Notes under the pieces: generated by a model
Databases searched by the model: none
Seen by the model: the letters and a program-made list of their open reading frames with translations, nothing else
Told to the model about the DNA's origin: nothing
DNA from: Laccaria trichodermophora
Lineage: Eukaryota; Basidiomycota; Agaricomycetes; Agaricales; Hydnangiaceae
Direction of reading: 5' to 3'
Length of the DNA: 64,000 nt
Assembly (NCBI GenBank): GCA_018417955.1
Contig: JACTVC010000009.1
Coordinates: 1,178,001-1,242,000, forward strand
Part shown: one piece after another, positions 32,384 through 44,954 of the stretch
Numbering within the stretch: the first letter of the stretch is position 1
How the letters are laid out: each line of letters begins with the position of its first letter
Made by a program: the position numbers and the translations under genes

Positions 32384-32924
32384 TCACTTTTTAGAGTAAA
32401 TTGCTACAACTGCTTGGCGCTCAACCAACTCACCAGAAGAGTTTTTCTCTCTACAGATCTTCAAAGAGTCTTCAGTAAAATCAGTTAGATGCCCTTTCTT
32501 TATACAATTTCTCTTAGTCACCATACCATCATGATACCACACTTCCTTTCCAGGGCTAATTATATGTGATGTGAAGTGAAATCCACCAGAATAAATTATG
32601 CCCCTCAGTGGGAGGACTGTGAATTTACCATTGGAGCCTTTAATACGAATAGTTTTGCTAATTGAGACACTACTTGTATTCAAACTGAATACAAGAAGTG
32701 AAGGGGGTTGGTCATACATTCGGGAAGTTGCCATCGGTGCACCACAATCACATATGCTTGGTTCCCTCAGCCATTGTTGCAACCATTCATTGATTGACTT
32801 GTAAGTTCCATCAAGTATTGACATCACTTCAGTCACCCATTTTTGGGTACCTATGAGGTTATCCAATTCTTTGAATTAGGGAACCTTAGTGGTACCCCAT
32901 TCCAGAGTGGTATGACCCTCATAC

Positions 32925-33065
32925 CAATTCCATCATACCATGGTATGGATACCACATACCATTCCACCTCATACCATACCATACCATACCATTCCATACC
33001 ATACCATACCATACCATTCCATTCCATATCATTCCATACCATTCCATACCATACCATACCATCAT
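32925..33065 (+). repeat. Pentanucleotide (CATAC/CATTC)n tract, mirrored at 38665-38805
   Basis: Runs of CATAC with interspersed CATTC. The complementary (GTATG)n tract occupies the opposite arm of palindromic element 1. The reading frames YHTIPYHSIP and VWYGMVW are artefacts. Confidence 0.9.
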
Positions 33066-33879
33066 TCCATAGCTGCCACAGGGTGTCTGGGGTCCTTTCT
33101 ACAAAATATGAAAATTATTTCTCCAGGCTGCAATACTGATCCATTGGGCTCCATTTTTTGTGGATTGGTTCTTCAGATTTCTTCTGACATTTTAAGCTAC
33201 CAGTGGAGGCTATAGGATGAACTTGATCCTTTGAAAATTCACTTGAAAATTAGCTTGATTGGGCTTTATCCCAGGGTTTGGCCATTTTCACTGTGGATAA
33301 TCTATGTATCACAAGCCACTTAAAAGTGTATATCTTGCCAGGCCATTTATATTCATGACAAATAAATCAATGTTGTATCCATCACAATGGCATGGGCTCT
33401 AAAGGAAAACAAGAATTTTGCAAGACTTTATCTATTGCAAAGGCATGAACTTTAGCCAAATTACTACCCAAGGCAAGGATGCCTTCTTCAGATAGAATAT
33501 GTTCAAAATTTGCCATTTATGAAAAAGTATGGGGTCATTCCATAGGAATGGGATCATCAAAAAACTTGGATTTGGAATCTTCTCATATCTGCCACTTAGC
33601 AGAGCTAGGATTGTGGGGAATTTGGATTTGAACATTTGAACACAAGCAGGCTAAGACTTCTAATTACAAGCTTCAAGGTATCATTATTAAATATAGCTAT
33701 TCTAATTTAACTAAAAATTCTGTCTTTCATACAATTAATCAGGGATGGTGAAGAGGTCCATAACATTGACAGCAATATGAACAAATGCTATGGACATTCA
33801 CCTATGAGGGAGCAACTTGGGAGATGCTCTTGGAACAGATTGCCAATTCCTTATCCCACATATCTTCAGAATCATACAA

Positions 33880-34330
33880 TAGAGATGGAATCATACCATA
33901 GGGGTGGAATCATACCATACCATGGAAATGGAATCATACCATGGGAATGGGATCATACCATGAGAATGGAATCATTCCATTGAGATCATACCATGGAGAT
34001 GGAATCATACCATGGGAATGGAATCATTCCATTGGGATCATACCATGGAGATGGAATCATACCAAGAACATGGAATCATTCCATTGGGATCATACCATGG
34101 AGATGGAATCATACCAAGAACATGGAATCATTCCATTGGGATCATACCGTGAAGATGGAATCATACCAAGAACATGGAATCATTCCATTGGGATCATACC
34201 ATGGAGATGGAATCATACCAAGAACATGGAATCATTCCATTGGGATCATACCGTGAAGATGGAATCATACCAAGAACATGGAATCATTCCATTGGGATCA
34301 TACCATGGAGATGGGATCATACCAAGGACA
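33880..34330 (+). repeat. 52-bp tandem repeat, mirrored at about 37400-37850
   Basis: The unit includes ATCATACCATGGAGATGGA, ACCAAGAACATGG and ATTCCATTGGG. About six fuller units follow shorter variants. It is present in inverted form on the other arm of element 1 and may bind transposase or stiffen the arms. No gene is present. Confidence 0.85.
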
Positions 34331-37300
34331 TATGTTAAAACACATAATAACAACCACATGAAATTTACATGTAAGCCAAATATGGTAATTAGCTAAGAAT
34401 AGCCAGAAAATCAGAAAAAAATGGCAGGGTGGTGCTCACTGTTGGTGATGACATTGGGGTTGTTTTCAGGGTCCAGGGCATATTTCCAAATATGGTAATA
34501 TATCCAAAAATAGCCAGAAAATAGCGAAAAAATTGGAAAAAACATATGAATGGTGTACAGAACATCAGGCACTGCCTTCAGGGTCCATCCCAAAAGAGAA
34601 ATATCACCTGGTTTGACTAAAAAGTGAAGAAAACCAAGACAAGAATGATTTGACCTATCAGGGTCCATGTAATGGGTTGTTGGGATGATGGTCACATGAC
34701 CAATTACCAAAAATGGTCAAAAAACGAAAGTTGTAGCCATACACTGTAGCTTCCCAAATCTGTTTGAATTATGTTCTGAAGTGCTCCCATTGCAGAGATA
34801 TGAGGTAAAGGAATTTCAAAAGTGTCGCGTTTTTTTTTGTTTTTTGTGTTTTTCTCCATGAAAACAAAACCAAATAGCATGATTTTAGTATATTTAGAAA
34901 GCTAAAAGAAAGGGCTACAATTATTGTATCGTGGGAAAATTGACCAAAAAAGGAAGGTGCATGCCCTCAGATATAGACTACCAAGTTTACTGATAGACTA
35001 CAAAAAGGTCAGACTTAGACCACACAGTTTACTGATACACTATAAAAGACTACAAAAGTCCAACTTAGACTACAAAGCTTGCTGATAGACTATAAAAGTC
35101 AGACTTAGACCACAAAAGCTAGGGTTAGGGTCAAAAGGTTATCTTGGCTACAAAGTTTGTAGTGTCTGCTTTTTGTCATTACAAAAGTTTGTAGTGTGTG
35201 CTTTTTCATTAGAAAAGTTTGTATTGTCTGCTTTTTGAGACTACAAAAGATTACAGTGTGCGCTTTTTCATTAGAAAAGTTTGTATTGTCTGCTTTTTGT
35301 CATTACAAAAGTTTGTAGTGTGCGCTTTTTCATTAGAAAAGTTTGTATTGTCTACTATTTGAGACTACAAAAGATTGTAGTGTGCACTTTTTCATTAGAA
35401 AAGTGTGCAGTGTCCACTTTTTGAGACTACAAAAGATTGTAGTGTGCTTTTTCATTTAAAAAACTTTGTTGCTGACATGTAGTTTATGGTGTCCTTGGCC
35501 CTATCTATGTTATGGGAATGAGGTTGAAGGATTGCCATCCTTTTGCCAGTGCTGCAGCATTAGTTTTTGACATCATGCACAAGTTGCCTTTCACATTAGG
35601 AAAGGCCATTCTAAGCCTTTCATATTGATACCTACTGTCCTATCATAAAACCTAATTATCAGTTCATGTGGGGATATGGCTGAAGGATTGACATGACATC
35701 ACCAGGTTTTAACATCATGACCATGTTACCTTTCACCCTGTCTGCTTTCATATTGATAGCTACTGCCCTGTCTGAAATATAGTCAACTTTGATACATTCA
35801 TGTGGGGATATCACTGAAGGATTAACATAACATCACCAGTTTTTGACATCATGACCAAGTTGGCTATCAATGATTGGCTGATTCATCCTTGGAGGTGTCT
35901 TTAAGTCAGGTCATGTTGCAAGTTGACCATGTGTTGAGTAGATATCAACATGAATAGCCTCCTCTAGCTTGAAAAGACAACTTGGGCATGATGTGAGAAA
36001 CTGATGATGTAGCAATAGCAATATGTAAAGTCATGTCAATCCTTCAGCCATATCCACATGAGTAGGTATCCATATGAAAGGCTTAGAATGGCCTTTCCTA
36101 ATGCAAAAGACAACTTGTGCATGATGTCAAAAACCAATGCAGCAACACTGGCAAAAGGATGGCAGTCCTTCAACCTCATCCCCATAACATAGACAGGGCC
36201 AAGGACACCATGCACTACATGTCAGCAAACAAAGTTTTTTACTCGAAAAGTAGACACTGCAAACTTTTCTAATGAAAAAGCGCACACTACAAACTTTTGT
36301 AATGACAAAAAGCAGACAATACAAACTTTTCTAATGAAAAAGCACACACTGCAATCTTTTGTAGTCTCAAATAGTAGACAATACAAACTTTTCTAATGAA
36401 AAAGCGCACACTACAAACTTTTGTAATGACAAAAAGCAGACAATACAAACTTTTCTAATGAAAAAGCGCACACTGTAATCTTTTGTAGTCTCAAAAAGCA
36501 GACAATACAAACTTTTCTAATGAAAAAGCACACACTACAAACTTTTGTAATGACAAAAAGCAGACACTACAAACTTTGTAGCCAAGATAACCTTTTGACC
36601 CTAACCCTAGCTTTTGTGGTCTAAGTCTGACTTTTATAGTCTATCAGCAAGCTTTGTAGTCTAAGTTGGACTTTTGTAGTCTTTTATAGTGTATCAGTAA
36701 ACTGTGTGGTCTAAGTCTGACCTTTTTGTAGTCTATCAGTAAACTTGGTAGTCTATATCTGAGGGCATGCACCTTCCTTTTTTGGTCAATTTTCCCACGA
36801 TACAATAATTGTAGCCCTTTCTTTTAGCTTTCTAAATATACTAAAATCATGCTATTTGGTTTTGTTTTCATGGAGAAAAACACAAAAAACAAAAAAAAAA
36901 CGCGACACTTTTGAAATTCCTTTACCTCATATCTCTGCAATGGGAGCACTTCAGAACATAATTCAAACAGATTTGGGAAGCTACAGTGTATGGCTACAAC
37001 TTTCGTTTTTTGACCATTTTTGGTAATTGGTCATGTGACCATCATCCCAACAACCCATTACATGGACCCTGATAGGTCAAATCATTCTTGTCTTGGTTTT
37101 CTTCACTTTTTAGTCAAACCAGGTGATATTTCTCTTTTGGGATGGACCCTGAAGGCAGTGCCTGATGTTCTGTACACCATTCATATGTTTTTTCCAATTT
37201 TTTCGCTATTTTCTGGCTATTTTTGGATATATTACCATATTTGGAAATATGCCCTGGACCCTGAAAACAACCCCAATGTCATCACCAACAGTGAGCACCA

Positions 37301-39026
37301 CCCTGCCATTTTTTTCTGATTTTCTGGCTATTCTTAGCTAATTACCATATTTGGCTTACATGTAAATTTCATGTGGTTGTTATTATGTGTTTTAACATAT
37401 GTCCTTGGTATGATCCCATCTCCATGGTATGATCCCAATGGAATGATTCCATGTTCTTGGTATGATTCCATCTTCACGGTATGATCCCAATGGAATGATT
37501 CCATGTTCTTGGTATGATTCCATCTCCATGGTATGATCCCAATGGAATGATTCCATGTTCTTGGTATGATTCCATCTTCACGGTATGATCCCAATGGAAT
37601 GATTCCATGTTCTTGGTATGATTCCATCTCCATGGTATGATCCCAATGGAATGATTCCATGTTCTTGGTATGATTCCATCTCCATGGTATGATCCCAATG
37701 GAATGATTCCATTCCCATGGTATGATTCCATCTCCATGGTATGATCTCAATGGAATGATTCCATTCTCATGGTATGATCCCATTCCCATGGTATGATTCC
37801 ATTTCCATGGTATGGTATGATTCCACCCCTATGGTATGATTCCATCTCTATTGTATGATTCTGAAGATATGTGGGATAAGGAATTGGCAATCTGTTCCAA
37901 GAGCATCTCCCAAGTTGCTCCCTCATAGGTGAATGTCCATAGCATTTGTTCATATTGCTGTCAATGTTATGGACCTCTTCACCATCCCTGATTAATTGTA
38001 TGAAAGACAGAATTTTTAGTTAAATTAGAATAGCTATATTTAATAATGATACCTTGAAGCTTGTAATTAGAAGTCTTAGCCTGCTTGTGTTCAAATGTTC
38101 AAATCCAAATTCCCCACAATCCTAGCTCTGCTAAGTGGCAGATATGAGAAGATTCCAAATCCAAGTTTTTTGATGATCCCATTCCTATGGAATGACCCCA
38201 TACTTTTTCATAAATGGCAAATTTTGAACATATTCTATCTGAAGAAGGCATCCTTGCCTTGGGTAGTAATTTGGCTAAAGTTCATGCCTTTGCAATAGAT
38301 AAAGTCTTGCAAAATTCTTGTTTTCCTTTAGAGCCCATGCCATTGTGATGGATACAACATTGATTTATTTGTCATGAATATAAATGGCCTGGCAAGATAT
38401 ACACTTTTAAGTGGCTTGTGATACATAGATTATCCACAGTGAAAATGGCCAAACCCTGGGATAAAGCCCAATCAAGCTAATTTTCAAGTGAATTTTCAAA
38501 GGATCAAGTTCATCCTATAGCCTCCACTGGTAGCTTAAAATGTCAGAAGAAATCTGAAGAACCAATCCACAAAAAATGGAGCCCAATGGATCAGTATTGC
38601 AGCCTGGAGAAATAATTTTCATATTTTGTAGAAAGGACCCCAGACACCCTGTGGCAGCTATGGAATGATGGTATGGTATGGTATGGAATGGTATGGAATG
38701 ATATGGAATGGAATGGTATGGTATGGTATGGTATGGAATGGTATGGTATGGTATGGTATGAGGTGGAATGGTATGTGGTATCCATACCATGGTATGATGG
38801 AATTGGTATGAGGGTCATACCACTCTGGAATGGGGTACCACTAAGGTTCCCTAATTCAAAGAATTGGATAACCTCATAGGTACCCAAAAATGGGTGACTG
38901 AAGTGTTGACATCACTCTTTCAGGTGGATTATCCAAGTCTTGAAAAAAGCCACATGTATCACATGATATTCTATGGTAGCCCAAACTAATATTGTGATGT
39001 GAAGTAAAAATATATGAGATTAAATC

Positions 39027-42000
39027 CACTTCAGTCACCCACCTTGACCAAGCTATTAGCTAGGAAATCTTGAAAAATTATCCAGGCTAATAGATCCTTT
39101 GGCTGGTTATTTTTTTGCCTCTGGAGAAAAATATATTATTACATTGGGCAAAAATGTTTGGCCTTCAATATTGTGACCAGAAATATTTGGGCTCATATTT
39201 TGTATTGAAAAATATCCTAGCCATCTGAAAGTGGTAGGAAATTTTTTAGCTGTGTGACACTGCTGAAAAATGTTTTGGCCATGTCACACTGCTGAGAAAT
39301 GTTTTAGCCATGTCACACTGCTCAGAAATGTTTTAGCCATGTCACACTGCTGAAAAATGTTTTGACCATGTCACACTGCTCGGAAATGTTTTAGCCATGT
39401 CACATAGGCAAAAAATTTCCTGCCAGTGTCACGGAGTATCTGGGGTTCTAGTTCCAAAAAAAAAAACTTCAAAAATTTCTGACCATTCAAACTTTTATCT
39501 TCTGGATTCAACTTTTCTACAAAATTTATCATAAAGATCATTTTGGTCCTAAACTTGCCTTTTTAGTTTATATTGTATTTTTATTATAGAAAAACCAGAT
39601 TATATATTGCATTCAGCTCTATCTATTGGTGGTATTCAGCTATTTGTTATATAGTTATAGCCTCTAAATTCTGCTCTATCAGATAATAAAGGTTGTTACT
39701 GACTGCTCTTATGTTGAGTGTATATTAATAACTGCCTATAATAGACTAGCCTTACTTACTGAATTATTACTGATGTCTATTATTCTTGCAAATTACCAGA
39801 AGTAGATATTGGCTGATGTGTGAGCCATATTTCTTCACTGAAGTATGTTCCTAAAGACTAGAGAGAGTTTGGGAACTGTCAGATTGACTATGCCAGCTTT
39901 TTTTTTCACTTTTATAGAGGCATATTTCTGAGAACTGCAGAGAGCTCTGAGGATTGTCAGTGTCTGAAGTTATAAATATGTATAATATGATATGATATGA
40001 TGTATTCATGTCTGTTGACTATAATGACATGCTGACTACCAGTACTTTACTGTGCCCCACCTATTTCTGCAGAAATGGCTAGAATCTCCTAGAATTCTGA
40101 TCTCTCTATTACAAATACTTGAATTTCCTTTTTTAGATATAGACCTTAGACCTTGACAACAGTACCCAACAACAAATCCTATTTTTTCTCATTTTTACCA
40201 CATTTTCTAAATGATTTTCATTTAAAATAGTAATCTTGCCTCATTTACTCTGATTTCAGCTCTGCAACATTATAATCAATAGTGACTACCATCCAATATT
40301 TTCTTTAATGTTTCTTGTATTTTATTGTAATTTTCTGGCAATATTTGCACAAATTACCTTATTTGGAAATATGCACAGACCATGTGCACTATACACCAAC
40401 ATTGTAAATAACAGTTATAGCTGAATGCAGAATGATAAGCCATGCCAGACTGACACATGCACAGGGCAGACTGTCAAATTTTCAAAGCAACATGATGGCT
40501 GAGTTCTCACCAAGTTATATTTGTATCATTTACCATATTAGGAAATATCCACAGACTATGTATATGGTATCTAAATATTGTTAACAATAGTCTATTATTT
40601 TTCTCTTTTTCTTCTGAGTTTATGGCTATATTTTCATTCATTACCATATTTGGAAATATGCACAGTAAACAGTACATCAACATTATCAACAACCATTTAT
40701 ATCATGTAAATTTTTTTTCTAATTTTTCTAGCTATATTTGTATTAATTACTATTTTAGGAATTGTGCACAGACCATGTATACAATATTGGGGTATTGTAT
40801 ACATGGTCTGTGCACAATTCCTAAAATAGTAATTAATACAAATATAGCTAGAAAAATTAGAAAAAAAATTTACATGATATAAATGGTTGTTGATAATGTT
40901 GATGTACTGTTTACTGTGCATATTTCCAAATATGGTAATGAATGAAAATATAGCCATAAACTCAGAAGAAAAAGAGAAAAATAATAGACTATTGTTAACA
41001 ATATTTAGATACCATATACATAGTCTGTGGATATTTCCTAATATGGTAAATGATACAAATATAACTTGGTGAGAACTCAGCCATCATGTTGCTTTGAAAA
41101 TTTGACAGTCTGCCCTGTGCATGTGTCAGTCTGGCATGGCTTATCATTCTGCATTCAGCTATAACTGTTATTTACAATGTTGGTGTATAGTGCACATGGT
41201 CTGTGCATATTTCCAAATAAGGTAATTTGTGCAAATATTGCCAGAAAATTACAATAAAATACAAGAAACATTAAAGAAAATATTGGATGGTAGTCACTAT
41301 TGATTATAATGTTGCAGAGCTGAAATCAGAGTAAATGAGGCAAGATTACTATTTTAAATGAAAATCATTTAGAAAATGTGGTAAAAATGAGAAAAAATAG
41401 GATTTGTTGTTGGGTACTGTTGTCAAGGTCTAAGGTCTATATCTAAAAAAGGAAATTCAAGTATTTGTAATAGAGAGATCAGAATTCTAGGAGATTCTAG
41501 CCATTTCTGCAGAAATAGGTGGGGCACAGTAAAGTACTGGTAGTCAGCATGTCATTATAGTCAACAGACATGAATACATCATATCATATCATATTATACA
41601 TATTTATAACTTCAGACACTGACAATCCTCAGAGCTCTCTGCAGTTCTCAGAAATATGCCTCTATAAAAGTGAAAAAAAAAGCTGGCATAGTCAATCTGA
41701 CAGTTCCCAAACTCTCTCTAGTCTTTAGGAACATACTTCAGTGAAGAAATATGGCTCACACATCAGCCAATATCTACTTCTGGTAATTTGCAAGAATAAT
41801 AGACATCAGTAATAATTCAGTAAGTAAGGCTAGTCTATTATAGGCAGTTATTAATATACACTCAACATAAGAGCAGTCAGTAACAACCTTTATTATCTGA
41901 TAGAGCAGAATTTAGAGGCTATAACTATATAACAAATAGCTGAATACCACCAATAGATAGAGCTGAATGCAATATATAATCTGGTTTTTCTATAATAAAA

Positions 42001-42551
42001 ATACAATATAAACTAAAAAGGCAAGTTTAGGACCAAAATGATCTTTATGATAAATTTTGTAGAAAAGTTGAATCCAGAAGATAAAAGTTTGAATGGTCAG
42101 AAATTTTTGAAGTTTTTTTTTTTGGAACTAGAACCCCAGATACTCCGTGACACTGGCAGGAAATTTTTTGCCTATGTGACATGGCTAAAACATTTCCGAG
42201 CAGTGTGACATGGTCAAAACATTTTTCAGCAGTGTGACATGGCTAAAACATTTCTGAGCAGTGTGACATGGCTAAAACATTTCTCAGCAGTGTGACATGG
42301 CCAAAACATTTTTCAGCAGTGTCACACAGCTAAAAAATTTCCTACCACTTTCAGATGGCTAGGATATTTTTCAATACAAAATATGAGCCCAAATATTTCT
42401 GGTCACAATATTGAAGGCCAAACATTTTTGCCCAATGTAATAATATATTTTTCTCCAGAGGCAAAAAATAACTGGCCAAAGGATCTATTAGCCTGGATAA
42501 TTTTTCAAGATTTCCTAGCTAATAGCTTGGTCAAGGTGGGTGACTGAAGTG
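39027..42551. mobile_element. Palindromic TIR element 2 (3525 bp), near-complete hairpin
   Basis: The ends are CACTTCAGTCACCC and its complement, flanked by an 8-bp duplication ATTAAATC (39019-39026 and 42552-42559). Two arms of about 1.76 kb meet at 40780-40800 with a loop of only about 6 nt between ACCATGTATACAATA and its complement. Paired positions sum to 81578-81579, a single-base net indel over the whole arm. Each arm carries about six 29-bp subterminal repeats containing CATGTCACACTGCT. No protein of note is encoded. Excision with one duplication restores the Helentron B frame. Arms match those of element 3, so the two form one family. Confidence 0.92.
39240..39420 (+). repeat. 29-bp subterminal tandem repeats, mirrored at about 42160-42335
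   Basis: The unit CATGTCACACTGCTGAGAAA plus TGTTTTAGC is repeated about six times with small changes, roughly 210-390 bp inside the TIR tip. The same repeats occur at 48650-48830 and 53510-53690 in element 3. Subterminal arrays of this kind are often transposase-binding sites in TIR transposons. Confidence 0.8.
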
Positions 42552-44613
42552 ATTAAATCACGGATATCAGTCCCCATTTGTCCACTTGGAAATAAATCTG
42601 AATTTTCTTGTTTAAGTGATGAACGCACATCATTTCGAACATTTTCCAAAGTCTCCACACCTCTGATAACTTTTTTGTATCCTTCTGATAATATTTTTCC
42701 TTGATTCCCAAATGAAAAAAATGTTTTTGTCCAGCTTTTTGGATTGTAAATCCAAATCTCACACAAAATTGTAAATAGAGAATCATATGAGCAACTGTAA
42801 TTTACCAAATCCCAAAGAATCCCAACTGGAATGTCAGGTGTAGGTCCAAAGCTGGCTCTAATTTTCTTTGACTTTGGTCCATCAGTATTTAGATCCTCTT
42901 CTGCCTTTCTTTTGAGTGTAGATGCAATTGCCTTTGATCCCTGTGCAGGAACAAAATAACCTGAGACATTTTTACTTTTCTTTTGTGATTGGATCTCAAC
43001 CTCTTCAGTTGCATTAGTGGTTGATTTTGTGGTGAGTGTCCATGAACTATCAGTGATCACCTGAAAAGTTTGCATTGGATACATTTCACTCCATCTAATT
43101 GGCCCCATCACATTTTGTGGACAATACCTCTTCCCTTTGAGCTGTTGATACTGACATAAGAGGGCATTACGCAGTTGGCCATTGATTGATGGAGGTAATT
43201 GGCCATTGTATTTAAGGTTGGTAATGTCATCAAGAAGCTCAAGTTCTCTAAACTCTTGTCGAAGATAACCAGATGCACCACAGGTAATCTTTGATGGATC
43301 AAATCCTTGTACAATTACAGTTCCTTCACATGTTGCACTTCTAGAAAGAGCAGTATAGTAAGATAGGTGGTTACGACAGCTATTTAAATCCACTACATTG
43401 AATGGACGAGTCTTTCCTTGTGATGCATAGTCTGTCATTGCAAAGTTAGGTAGCACAGATATCTGAGAACAGGATATAGCGAGAGTAACATCACTTGGAC
43501 AGATACATTCAATAGACATGCTGTTCTTTACTAGTGGAACTACATTTTCAGGCAATCCCTCAATCTTGATTGTCTTGGCAGGACGATCAAGCTTTACAAA
43601 CAAAGTTTCAAGGATTCATTGTCCACTTGGGCCCAACTTTGCATCCCATCCAATGACATGACCTTCTTGACCTTTTGTTATACATAATTCTGTTGCATCA
43701 TTATTTCGTATTATAACTGGCATACCAATACACAGTGAAAGTTTTCCAGGAACATGATCAAAGGCCGAATGGCGCAAGTTCCAAAGTAAATTTTGAAGCT
43801 TTGGACTGATAGTTTTGTATATAGCAGTTTTCTTAGGTCTTCCACAAGGCTTTTTACCAGTGACTGGATCACACTCAACCCCCAGCGTATCCACAGAGTA
43901 AAAGTCAGTGAGGGTTTGGCCAGTATCTGCTGCAAAACGTGCAGAACCCAATTCATTGATTCGATCTTTCTGGGAGTTCAAAGCAGTAATGATAGAGACA
44001 TTTCTGAAATGTTTGTCAGCCAACTTTGGCTGATCAGGCCGCCTTCCTGCAACACAGCTTCTTAAAAATTTAATGTCATCAGCAGTACATGCTGCATATC
44101 TCATATTTTCTAGAGCTGTCCTTAGCTTGGCATCTTCCACTGATTGTGTATTTTGTCTCATATTTTTTCACAGAATTACAACTGTAGTAACTTGGTGCCA
44201 AAGTGCTTTCCCTATAGCAGATTGCTGCCCACGTTCTGACATGGAGGCATCCACCGATGTGCCAACATTCCCATTATAAAGGGCCTGGCCTAGTACTGGC
44301 ATAAGTTGTGCAAAGTCTCCTGCAAAAATCATATTGATTCCACCAAAGGGTACATCCATATTGTTTCTTCCTTTTGCCAGTTGTGCACTTATTTTATATA
44401 GCTCATAACATGAGATCATGGACACTTCATCTAGAAATATATAGTCTACACCATCCAAACGAGATCTAACTTGTGCCATATTTGACTGTTCATTATGACT
44501 TGTGGGTGTGGGCCAGTGCTTCGCATGGCATGTATGAGTCCTTTCTGTGGACCTCACATGCTGAAAAATATCTAGAATAACTTTCTTCTTAAAAACCATA
44601 TTTTTATTGGTAA

Positions 44614-44774
44614 GGGATGCAAGCCACATTAACTTGAACCAAAGTATTGTGAAACAATTGTAAAGAAATTTCAAATAATTTTGGAGTAACAATGTCCAAA
44701 AGATTGTAATATTATTTGACATTTCTTTACAATTATCTACAATTATTATTTCAAATTAATGTGGCTTGCATTCC
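44614..44774. repeat. Small foldback element in the 3' UTR of Helentron A
   Basis: Left arm GGATGCAAGCCACATTAA and right arm TTAATGTGGCTTGCATTCC are complementary, and the pairing continues imperfectly for about 65 bp (CAATTGTAAAGAAATTTCAAA against its partner). It looks like a MITE of about 160 bp. No duplication is obvious. Confidence 0.65.
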
Positions 44775-44954
44775 ATGTTGTAAAGATCTTAATCTTATTT
44801 TTATTTATGATTCCAGATTTTTTAAATCTCTTTGTCACCTTCTTGGTTTAACAATGAGCACAGAATGTAAAGTAATAATTTCAATATTGTATGATCATAT
44901 ATGTATTTTTCTACTAATATTTTAATGTTAAATTTACCAAGACAAAGTTCTAAT

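Larger units (their letters stand above)
32825..38905. mobile_element. Palindromic TIR element 1 (6081 bp) with very long inverted arms
   Basis: The ends are CACTTCAGTCACCC and its complement. TTGACAT is duplicated at 32818-32824 and 38906-38912 (7 bp; 8 if one terminal base is assigned to the duplication). Paired positions always sum to 71730 from the tips to near the centre at 35865, so the arms are about 2.7-2.8 kb without net indels. The central few hundred bp are less well paired. Arms contain (CATAC)n, 52-bp tandem repeats, a block resembling the family A Helentron interior (34411-34990) and ~60-bp repeats (35000-35460). There is no transposase frame. It interrupts Helentron B copy 2. 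Confidence 0.9.
31074..44498 (-). mobile_element. Helentron family B, copy 2, broken by nested insertions
   Basis: The 3' tip (CACAAG on the minus strand) is at 31074, with the stem-loop and subterminal GAGGACTTGT just inside. The coding region runs leftwards from 44498 to 32384 and matches the C-terminal ~850 codons of copy 1. Two palindromic TIR elements (32825-38905 and 39027-42551) interrupt it. At 44498 it is cut by the 3' end of Helentron A; the N-terminal half should continue beyond the right edge of the window if that insertion is simple. Confidence 0.8.
32384..44498 (-). pseudogene. Helentron B copy 2 Rep-helicase gene, C-terminal part, interrupted
   Basis: Three coding blocks on the minus strand: 44498-42552 (helicase motifs FLDEVSM, FAGDFAQLMP, DYASQGKTR, YTALSRS, then the NYSCSYDSLF peptidase segment), 39026-38906 (a short piece matching the copy 1 region around 25860-25960) and 32824-32384 (the HFTSHI..WYHDG end and stop). 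The two gaps are palindromic TIR elements; removing each with one duplication rejoins the frame. In addition, two in-frame nonsense codons relative to copy 1 lie at about 44168 (CGA to TGA) and 43616 (CAA to TGA). The copy is dead, but it kept its frame until recently. The N-terminal Rep half is not in the window. Confidence 0.82.

Noticed and set aside
32890..33215. YHTIPYHSIPYH and VWYGMVWND proteins
   Set aside because: Direct translation of the (CATAC)n tract and its mirror; low complexity in all frames.
33941..34396. Trp/His-rich repeat protein (GIIPWRWNH type), also mirrored
   Set aside because: It lies wholly in the 52-bp tandem repeats of palindromic element 1 and appears on both arms; no other coding sign.
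35115..35135. Telomere-like GGGTTAGGG
   Set aside because: Only two units inside a transposon arm, mirrored on the other arm; not a telomere or interstitial telomeric array.
39027..42551. The palindrome as a sequencing or assembly artefact
   Set aside because: It ends exactly at TIR tips flanked by an 8-bp duplication, and the related element at 48433-53902 has the same arms with a different centre. Confirmation by reads is still desirable.
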